Shown here in pieces: positions 20,867-32,200 of a DNA stretch of 64,000 nucleotides. Location: contig CM037888.1 of assembly GCA_021292165.1 (NCBI GenBank), positions 30,803,140 to 30,867,139 of the forward strand, read 5' to 3'. The notes beneath the pieces were generated by a model. The model was not told the DNA's origin and ran no database searches. It saw nothing but the letters and a program-made list of their open reading frames with translations. Made by a program: the position numbers and the translations under genes. Each line of letters opens with the position of its first letter. Position 1 is the first letter of the stretch. Source of the DNA: Shinisaurus crocodilurus (Eukaryota; Chordata; Lepidosauria; Squamata; Shinisauridae).

Positions 20867-23264
20867 CTAGGAGGGGAAAAGAGGAGAGAACACCTTCCAA
20901 TCAAGCATTTGTGCAGTTCTGGGTGAGGAGAAAACAACACGTAATCTCAATGGAAAAGGAGGCAGAAAGTCAAGTCACTGAAATAGCAGCTTAGTCCTTT
21001 CTGTTCGACCTGGGAGGGAAGAGAGGGGAGCAGCGGTGCGCTTGCATGTGTTCGTAATTTTACTCTTAACCGCAAAACAAGCCCCCTGGATTTGTGCATC
21101 GGTCTCTCAGTCCAAAGGTGCCTGCTTCCGAAGGGCATAAGAGCCCGCACTCCTCACCTTATAGAAGGTCTGTGTTTTTTCAGGAAGTTTTCTTGCATTC
21201 CTAAGTATCTTCTGTACGTCAGTCTGCAGAGAGAGGAAAAGAAAAATCTGCCTGGCTTGTTGGAGCTTGAAACTTCCTTCTCCCACCCAGCAAAAACACC
21301 AATAAGCCAACCTGGCATATGCCCCCCCCAGCACAGCAGCATTCTTAAGGAGGGATATGCTGCTCTTCCACACGCTCAACTTTAAATCTTCGCATCTAAG
21401 AGAACACTGAATTGTACCAGAAGAGGACGAGAAGCTGATGCAAATGCTGGGGCACTGATGTGACCTGCCCTGACCGTGCAGAGAGGCAAGCCACCCCCTT
21501 GTGCACCCACAGAAACCTTCAAAGAGTCCTCATTCCTCTCTTACAGCTGGAGGACTGAGGGGGAAGAGATCATTACACCTTGCCCAAGTCCACTGGACAG
21601 GATGGGAAATGAACTCTGGTCTAATTCTGCTCAGGCCATCCAACTGCCATTGCTGAGCAACTGAGCAGAGGCACAGGGCCTGCTCCTGCTCTCCCCTCTC
21701 TGCTCAGGGACAGTGAAAAGAGCGGCAGTCCCTGGGGCCAAGGGAGTTAAGGCCATGTAGCCAGGCAATTAAAACCCACCCAACTGCCGGCACACAGAGG
21801 AGTGCAACTGGATGAATGGGAATGGGAACAACTGCCGTGGTCTAAGGCAGGGGTGGGGAACCTCAGCCCCGGGTGGGGAACCTCAGCCCCGGGTGGGGAA
21901 CCTCAGCCCCGGGTGGGGAACCTCAGCCCTCGGGGATTCCCCAGATGGCCCCACCCGCTCTCCCCAACCACCAATCATTTGGCGTTTCCCCAGCTTTGGT
22001 GCAGTTTTCCCCCCCATTCTAAAAGGTTGAAATGCCTCTCTGAAGCCTTGGTTACTGTAGCTTTCAGTTACAATACGCAGGTATTTATTATCATCATCAT
22101 CATCATCATTTATTTATCGCCCATCTGGCTGGCAACCAGCCACCCTGGGCGATGTACATCAAATAAAAACAGAACAACATACATGTAAAAGAGTATAAAA
22201 TTTTAAAATCTTAGCCCACCCCATATTCCCGCCTGAACAGCCACGTTTTTATTAAGCGGCCTTGTATTTTTATATTTTATGGGGTGGGCTAAGATTTTAA
22301 AATTTTATATATATATATATATATGGCCTTGCCCCTCTTGCCTTTGGCTCCACCCCCTTTGCCTTCAGCCCCACCCACCACTGGAATGCCGCCTCCAAGA
22401 GCTTCTCCAAAATCAAATTTGGCCCTCCAGCTGAAAAGAGGCTCCCCAACCTAACAGTGCTTGTTGAACCCAAGGCACCTAGCCTTTCCCCAGAATGCAA
22501 AGCCCTTCCCTGTCTCGCATAAAGCGATCTCCAGGTTGCCCAAAGCACAAGTCACTAGAAGAGTGGAGTCCTAGGTACCTCTATGTGAGTTGCAAAGGGC
22601 CTCAGCCGTACGTTTTTGGTAATGGCTGGGGGCGTTACGCTGTACCAGACTGAAGGGGAGGGAAATACTCGATTCCCTATGGCAGTAGGGAGCTTCCACC
22701 GTGAGGGAACCTTTCCCACGTCAACTTTTCTGCTGAGGAGCCACAGAGTTTTCTACGTTATATTCCAGGGTGCACATTCAGTTCATGCCTGTTGGGACTC
22801 CAGCTCCACTGTCACTCCACATGAACTATGCGTGTACCTCAAGACGCATGATCCAACATCACTGCTGCCCCCCCGGGCCTGTGCATTGAAGGCGTAGGGC
22901 TGGCCATGGGATCTTTGAGAAAAGCTTGCCCATCCTGATTTTTTCATTAAAGAGCTCCTGGTAAACTGAGGAGCAGCCTGAGGGTTCCTCCCAACACAAT
23001 TGGAAAGCCACTGCCATGGGGGACTTGCCTCCCACACGTAAAACCATTTGTGCAGGAGAAGGTGGAGCCTGCCGTAGACATTGAACTCAACAGTCTGCTC
23101 ACCTGGAGGCCATTCGGTTTAATCCACACTGTTACATTCTGCGCATAGCTGCGTTTATTCTTGGGTTGCAAGGGAAAGGGACTCTTGTTGTCATCTTCAC
23201 CATATGGATTCTCTTTAGCGTCTGAAAGAAAATTAATGTTTGACATATAAGATCTATACTGGGA

Positions 23265-23329
<65 letters not shown>

Positions 23330-26300
23330 TTATTTAAAAGAAGAAAACAAGTTCCACGCCAAGAAGACCCAAATTAAAGAAGGGCATTCATTTGCTTTAC
23401 ACCAATCATACACACTGGGCTTCCTGAGTATTTGGAGTACATCGTCGAGGATTAGGGGAGTGCAAGCAACGAAAGAAAAAAAAGCAAGACGATCAGGGAA
23501 ATGGTCAAAACCTGAAGAAGTTCAAATTGCTGTGTTGGGACTAAAGTTTACACAGCAATCTGAGTCTTCTGCAATCACTGTAGCAAGAAGGACTAGACCA
23601 GTGTTCTCCAACCTTGGGTCCCCAGATGTTTTTGGCCTACAACTCCCAGCATGCCCCAGCCAGCTACGCTGGGGGACCCAAGGTTGGAGAACACTGGACT
23701 AGACACTTGAAAAAAGGAACCTGAAAGATTGGGAAGAAATACACAGAACACACACAGTGTCCCTGATCCAGAGGGCTGCACCTGCACCAACTTACCATTC
23801 ACCAACGATAGATGAGGTAGTCCTGTGAGCATAAAGGGGATCCATGTACGATGAAGTGAATGAGAAAGCTCTGGTGCACATGTCACAGCATCTACACCCA
23901 GCAGCGGCAAATGGCTTCGGAAGACAAATGCCTCAAATGGTGAGGGGGTTAGCGCGACTGTCCAAACAGGCACGGCAACTACCTGAGATGGGGCCAAGCT
24001 GGGCCATCTTCCCCAGCCAAGGGAGCGGCTCTGGTCCTGGCTCAAAGAGAGACATCATCAGGTTTGACTTCTTCTTGCTGTCGGCTTGAGAATACAGCAT
24101 CCCATACCATTCAGGCCTGAAAGGAAAAGCAAAACATCCACAACAAGAACAGAAGAGAACATCCTGACCCACCCGGGTCTCTTTCGGCACAGGAGGATGT
24201 TGGGCTTCTCTTCACTGTTGCAATAAACAGAGCCTGGGAATGATCTCCTGTCCTCTTCGTCGCTTCTGTTTAACCTCCCTAAAACGTTCGGCCTTAGTTC
24301 TATGACTGGTCCTCTGTTGTAGGAGCCTCCCAAGACTGAGAGGGCTCCTTTTCCTTGCAGAGGTTCCAGGAGGACATCGACAAGTAAATCTAACATTTCT
24401 TGTCCACACTAGAAACCTCCAATGCTCAGTGAACTCACTATTAATCTTTGGGTCAAAATACACACATTTCCAGTCAATGCCATCTTGCGCCCCCAAGCCC
24501 CCTAATGTCACCTTCCATACCCTAACTGAACAATGGCCACCATGCCTTCCACTTTCAGACTGCCGTGCAGCAACACACAGAAGTTTGGGATTTTCCCCGC
24601 AATCTGATTAGCTGAATTCTCATCTTCAACGTCGTCGGCAATCCCTGGACCCACCTCATCACCTTCTAGGGAAAAGGAGAAGAGAACTCCATGAGAAGGT
24701 GCTCCCTCTCATTGGGGCTGCCAGTTGCTGGGGATGGGGAAAGTGGGGGGGGGGGCTCACCTTTGTTGAGAGCAATGGGCAATACCAAGTGCCTAGACAG
24801 GACGGGGGGACTCGAGATATCCGCTATGTCAATAAACCCAACTATTTCCAAATCTAGAATGAAAAACAGCAGTAAAAAAAGAGAGAAAAACATCAGAAAA
24901 ACATCCGAGGATTTTTTTTTTTTCATATATTGACTGGGTTCAGACAACACAATAACCCACACTCAAGGATTGAGTATGGGTTGTCGTTTAACCGTGGGTT
25001 GATGTTGAAACGTGGGTGATCGCGTTGAGCCAAGATAACAAACCAGGGTGAACAACCCGCAGTTCACAACCCAACAACAAACCATGGGTTTTCTTCATGG
25101 GTTGTTTGTGGTTAACAAGCAATGGCTTGTTAGCATCAGCGGGTTCAGACAACACAATAACCCCAGTTCAACAACAACCCACACTCAACCCTTGAGTGTG
25201 GGTTATCATGTTGTCTGTACCCAGTCTATGTCTAAACAATAACACTACTAGCTCACAAATGTCCCTGACGCAGAGATTCCACAGCAGCTTTGCACAAAGA
25301 CACCAAGAAGAAAGCACACAAGGTACAGTGGCTGGTCCTCAGTTTTAAATACCAGACCAGGCAATCTGTGGATGCGCTCCATGTTCAGGCGCTGGTTTCA
25401 TGCGCTCCCTCTACACAGCACTGCACTGCGTAAGTGGGAATGGTGGAAGGTGCCCTGGAGGAGTCAGGTTTTGTCACCCTTAACGCAGTGTCCTGTGCAC
25501 AGGAACTGTAGCTGTGCTGAGAGCACCGTCCATCCATGTACAAAAGGCCAGCAAATGTTGCTAGTTCACAATTATTTTTTTACTTGCCCACACAGACCAA
25601 CATTAAACAGTGATGGCAAACAGCATGAAGGGTGTGTGTGTGTCCCCTGCCCAGTTGCCAGGAGGCAATTCTCACTAACAGCCACTGATCCATCTAGCCT
25701 CCATTAATCAACATAGACCTAATCTGCCTATGTTGACACGAGATTTATAAAATAATGCATGGCAGAAGGCAGAGAGAGGTTTTCCTCCCTGTCTTATGGA
25801 ACTCAGGGTTGCCCAACAAAACCGATAGGCAGGACATAGGAACACAGGAAGCTGCCTCATACTGAGTCAGACCACTGCTCCATCTAGCCCAGTGTTTCTC
25901 AACCTTGGGTCCCCAGATGTTTTTGGCCTACAACTCCCAGCATGCTCTCCAGGGTTTCAGGCAGGATTCTTTCCGAGCCCTGCCTGGAGAAGCCGGGGAT
26001 CGAACCTGGGGCCTTCTGCTTGCGAAGTCTGTCCTCTACCACTGAGCTATGGCCCCTCCCTGTCCAGTCGCTTCAGGACAGACACAAGAAAGTCAGTCAC
26101 AAGGTGTGGGGATGGCGGATTAGACACGTTCACAGAGGAGGGGAGGTCCATCAGCGGCTATTAGCCACTTACAATGGCTATTCCATGTTCAGAGGCAGTG
26201 GGTGACCATGCCACTTGCCCGGGAACAACAACAGGAGAGGGGCTATTGCCTTCATGGCCTGCTTGCAGACTTCTCCGAGGCATCTCGTTGACCATTGAAA

Positions 26301-29204
26301 GAAACAGAATGTTAAACAATGGCAGAAGGATATATCCAGATTTGTATGGCAAGGGAAAAAAACCACGGGTTAAGTTTAAGATTTGACAGGATGCAAGAGG
26401 GGGGGTTGGGTCTACCTGAACTGAAGTTATATTTTGCTGCTTGTTGTTTAGCATGGATCAAAGAATGGATTCTGTTGAAAAATAGTCGATTATTAGATTT
26501 AGAGGGATATGATTTGAGATTTGGATGGCATGGGTACATGTGGTATGATAAAGTTAAAGTGAATGTAGAATTTAATAATCACTGTGTTAGAAGTGCCATT
26601 TTGAAAATTTGGAATAAATATAAACCTAGGTTTTGTCAGAGAGTACCATTGTGGCTATCAGCACAAGAAGCCCATCATAGAAGAGAAATGTTAAGTAAAT
26701 ACAATTGGTTGACATATCGTGATCTGCTGAAATTTTCACAAGATGAATGCAAAATAAAATCAAGAGAAGAACTGATAAAAGAAGGCCATACATGTCAATG
26801 GTTTTCCTATTTACAGATGGTAGAAAGGTTTAAAGCTTGATAAAAGGTTGTATGATTTTGAACAGAGTGTATCTGACTTTGAAAGGGAACTATGTCTAAA
26901 TAATGAACATCTTATTTCAAGAATGTATAAGCTTTTGTTGAAATCTGAAACTGAGGAAGAGCAAGTGAAGGAATGTATGATAAAATGGGCTCAAAATTTT
27001 GGCTATAATATATTAATGACACAATGGGAAAATATGTGGTTAAAAAGTTTGAAATTTACATTATGCTCTAGTCTTAAAGAGAATTTTTATAAGATGATGT
27101 ATCGTTGGTATTTGTCTCCGGAGAAATTGGCTAGAATGTATAACGGTGCATCAGATATATGTTGGAAATGTGAACAACAGGAAGGAACCTTTTATCATAT
27201 GTGGTGGACATGTAAGAAAGCTAAAAAAAATTGGGTTGAAATTCATTCATTAATGCAAAAGATTTTAAAGATTACTTTTCAATTGACACCAGAGGCTTTT
27301 CTATTGGGAATAATGGACAGTCAGTTAGAAGGAAGGTATGGAACTTTATTTTTATACATGACAACGGCAGCGAGACTACTATATGCACAGAAATGGAAAG
27401 GTCCAGCAGTGCCTACGACAGAAGAATGGTTGGTCAAGATGCTGGAGCTGGCAGAGATGGCCAAACCCACATCATTAATCAGAGAAAGGACAACATCTAT
27501 GTTTATTATTGAGTGGAAACCTCTAATTGACTTTTTGCAGACTGGAAAATAATGATTTGTTTGTTTGTGGATTTATGGAATAATAAGTGAATTTCGGACA
27601 ACGGGAAGAAAGAGATTTCTCATTCTGATTATCGAGTAAGAAAAATTATTGTTACCTATATTTGCTGTAGAAGAAAATCGGAGGTCTATTTTGTTTTGTT
27701 AATTGTTATATGTTTGATATTATGTGTTTGTTTTATATAGAAATAAAAAAATTAAACCGCAAAAAAAAGAAAAAGAAACAGAATGTTAAGGCTAGATGGA
27801 CCTTTGGTCTTATCAAGCAGAGGCTTTCTTTATGTCCTTATTTTATCTGTATGCCCCAGTATTGATAGCTGCATTTTATTGCTTTCAAGTCAGAGGAAGA
27901 AACGGTACAGGAGGGGGACATGAACCAAAGTCGTTGGAGATTGAATGCAGCAGCAGCTTACCTGTATTAATTGTTTTAGGGATCGGATCGATTTCCTCAT
28001 CTATAACAAAAGGTTCTGGCCTTGGAAAAGCTTGCACATCCGAAGACAAGTGTCCGCATTTCAGAACAGCATGGAAGGGTGTATAAGCGACGTCTATTAA
28101 CTTTCTAGAACAGAAGTTTATCATTAGGACAAGAAGTTGCATAGGATTCTTTATCAGGCAGAGTTCCTAAGGAGTCTCCTATGCTATACATTTAACTGCT
28201 CTTAAAGTGTCATAAATCCATTAAGAAAACAGGCATTGTAGTTCTGTTAAATGTGCTGAGATTATGATAGATCCCTTGCCACACTTAGAAAACCACAATT
28301 CCCAGGGTTAAATCTCTAGAATTTTCAGATCTCTGCTTTAGAAACAAGGGGAGGAATCACAGAGAAACCCAATGCACACAGAATTTAAGTGCCATCCTGC
28401 CCAATCAAGAGTTCTGTATAACTCAATGAATGCTCTTTCCCCAAAAATCAAATAACTTCATCTCTGATGTTCTTTGGACCCAACACGTGAATTAGAGCAC
28501 CAGTACAGTCAAAGTTAAGTACGTTTAAGTGCTATTCATTCCAATTAAAGAGTTAAGCAGGTGACTAAATTGGAAGTTAAGCGGGGTGACTTAACTGCAG
28601 TGCTTAACTGTGGCTGGATTGTGACCATGCCTGTTCTCCCTCCCCCCCAAAAAAACACTGTAACTCAATATTTACACCACTAATTGCCATCATATATCAA
28701 TAACTAATCTAGCGGGGAGAAAGATTGTGGAGGAACAAGAAGGGAACAAATTTACAACTGAACAGCAGAGCAAGGATCAGCTTCATCAGAAGAGTGAAAG
28801 TTACTGGTGTAATTTACCCAAGAAAACATTTGGGCTAAGAAGGAAGTGTAGGAAACAAACCCACACCTCATCATGCAAGACTGTACGGACGGACAACTTT
28901 CACAGTGATGTTTATCGCAGGTGTACTCACCCAAACATGGACTGTACATTCTTCAAGCAAAGGGGTCCATCAATCGTAAAAATCTGCCCTTCCCCATTGT
29001 TTAAGTCTATGAGCCGTTCAAGACAATCTAAAGAATCTGAATTCTGGAGCTGTAAGCAGAAGGAAGCACCACTTCACACACAATGCAAGAATGTGTCAAA
29101 ACATGTCCATCTGGAAAGTATGTTTTAGTGAACATATGTTAGTGAAGTTAATAACTTCAAATTATTCACCTATTATATAGCATTCTAACCAATTTTGTAC
29201 TATC

Positions 29205-29252
<48 letters not shown>

Positions 29253-32200
29253 ACCACCACCACTACTACTATTATTATTATTATTTCTATATCGCCCCAT
29301 AGCTGAAGCTCTCTGGGCGGTTTACAATTCATAGAAACAATAATACACATAATAATATACAGATAACAATAAAAACATCCTAATTTCATTACAAAAGTTT
29401 AAAACCAAATTTAAAACCAAATTTAAAATGGGAACTAACTGAACAAGTTAATAAACTAAGCTTGCAGCTGGCACTTTCCAGCTCTTCATCAGAAATCCAG
29501 GAAAGAGGGGGAAGGACAAGTATCTTCTCAGCACTCGGAAGGATGATTCCCATCCCACTGAACCCCCACAAACTCAGAGAAAAAGGAAAAGCCAGCAGTT
29601 CTTAGCAGGAGGTCCAGGTGCGGTTCTCTTTTTCATTTCAATCCGCAGTACAGTAATACCTTGGATTGCAAGTAACTTGGTTTGAGAGCGTTTTGCAAGA
29701 CAAGCACATTTTTAAATATTTATTTAATTTTTTTTAGCTTGATATACAAGCGACAGTCTTGCAATACAAGTACTGTAGTACGGCTTAAATTAAAAATCTG
29801 TGTACAAATTTTTTTGGGGGGGGGGGATTTCAGTTTTGATATAAGAGTGTTTTGGATTACAAGCACGTTTCCGGAACGAATTATGCTCTCAATCCAAGGC
29901 ATGACTGTATATAACCAAAGTCCTGTGTTTACACCCATCCACAAGATCCAGCAGTGGTGCAAAGTGTCCACTGCCTGAGCCAGAGTAGCTAAGGAGTCTT
30001 AGCTACATCCCCCCCCCGCCCCCGAACTGAGAGATCGGGCAGGCAGCCACTCTGGAGAAGCGCTCAGGCCCAAATGCCATGCTTTGAGGGGTCCTTTTTT
30101 AATATACAGAGTTCACAGAACTCTGGATGTACCTTCCAATCCAATCTGAATGAGATACCAGCTAGTTTATTGCCTGCACAGTACAAGGCTTGTGTGGGTT
30201 GTCAAAATCAGCAAGGAATTTCTGTCAATCAATCCTATGGTCTTCTGTGAAAGGCAAAAAAAAAAACTGGATGGAACTGGGGGGCCCTAAATAGGATGAG
30301 GTATATTGCTGCATAACCAGGTGCAACAACACGAACATAAGAGCAGTAATGGTGGATCAGACCAGGGGTCCATCTAGTCCAGCCTCCTGTTCACACAGTG
30401 GCCAACCAGCTGCCCACGGGATCCCACAAGCAGGACACGACTGCAACAGCACCCTCCCGCCCATGGTCCCCAGCAACCGGAGTACATAGGCAGACTGCCT
30501 CTGTACAAGAGTGTTAACAGCACCATACACGGTCCTGCCCCAGTCGAATATACACAGAGGGAGCATGGCCAGAGGGAGTGGCTGGCACTACTAAGCAGAG
30601 TCAACTCCACCCATACTCCCTTGCTGCCCCTTGTGTCTGGAACTGCCTCCCACAATGCCTCTGATATGACCACCTCCCTTACGTCCTTCAAATCCATCCC
30701 CCTTATTCACTCTTTCCTTGAAGCTCCAGAACAACCCCTTAGTCCCCATACCCTATGTACTGTACATAAGCTGAAGTACATGTAACTGAAATAATTGTAG
30801 ATTCTTCCCATTTATACCTACCTCCATTTCCCTTGTGTCTGTTTTTAGATTGTAAGCCCCTTACAATAGGGACCTATTAAACCTATTCTTTTCAAACACC
30901 ATGTATGTAGGTGGTGCTTTACTAGTACTGCTACTTCTACTTCTACTACTACTAATGATGATGATGATGATGATGAACAGGACGAAGGGCTTCCCCTGCC
31001 CTGAGGCAATGCTGCATCCACAAATTTGCAGCTTAGGTACATGACAGTCCAAGTAGTTACAGGTCAGATGCAAGCGATGTGCTGATGCAGGCGTCTCCAG
31101 GCAGCCAGAGGGGACTCACCTCCTCCAGGTTGGCCATGCACATGACATACAGCTTTGATGGAAAAGGGAAAGGCAGTGGGAACCGGTTGCTTTCACTTCG
31201 TTGGCTGAGAGTAGCTAAAGAGTGCCGGAGGGAGCCCCTGCCAATGCCTAAGCTGCCATCAGTGACAAGGACAACCTAATGAAGAGGAAGAAGAAACAAG
31301 AGAGGCAGACGTTGACTCCACAAACGTGTTGACCTCCAGATAGTATCCCCACCCTGCAAAACCTTGTGTGTGGGCTTTAGGAGTGCCAGTCCGACACATC
31401 GTGTACTGGGCAGCCCAGGACTGATCACATTCTCTCAGCCTCAGTTTCTTCTCAGTAAGATGGGAATTGACAACTTAGCTCTCAGAGTTGATGTGAAAGC
31501 TGAAAATATTATTTCCTTTCCAGGTCCTTGGAGTGTTTTCACAAATGAAGCTTGAATGTGCTTTTGAGCCTGTCTTTGCTATTTGTACATCATGGGAATT
31601 TATTTAGATGGACACACATACTAACTGGGTTCACACAACATGATAAGCTATGATGGCTTATAGGGTGGCCGGGTGACCAGCCAGATGGGTGATTAATAAA
31701 TATAAGAAATAAATAAATAAATAAAATTATAAGTCATGTTTGTTTCAGAGTGGCTTGTCGTGTTGTCTGAACCCAGCAGTATGGTTTATTGACCACACAC
31801 AAGCCATCCTGGCCGGGTTCAGACAACATGACAAGCCACTCTGAAACAAACATCGCTTATAAGACACCATGGCTCAGTGTGTTGTGTGAACCCAGTCACT
31901 GAGTGTGTCTGTCTTATACCGAGTCACACTATTGGTCCATCAAGCTCAGAATTGTCTACATTGGCTGGCAGTGGCTCTCCAGGGATTCAGATAGGACTTT
32001 TCCCCAGCCCTGCCTGGAGCTGCCTGGGGCTGAACCTGGCACCTTCTGCAGACAAAGCATGTGCTCTACCACTGAGCTATGGCCTCCCCTATCCCATTAG
32101 AATTCCACAGGTTTTCCTCCTGTGACAGGGTAAATATAATAAGGGGCCAACAATTCACTCCTGGGCCAAAAGCAGGCTTCAGGGATGCTACCTATCCAGA

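Noticed and set aside
29162..29389. Poly-Val/poly-Ser small protein
   Set aside because: Translation of a trinucleotide microsatellite.
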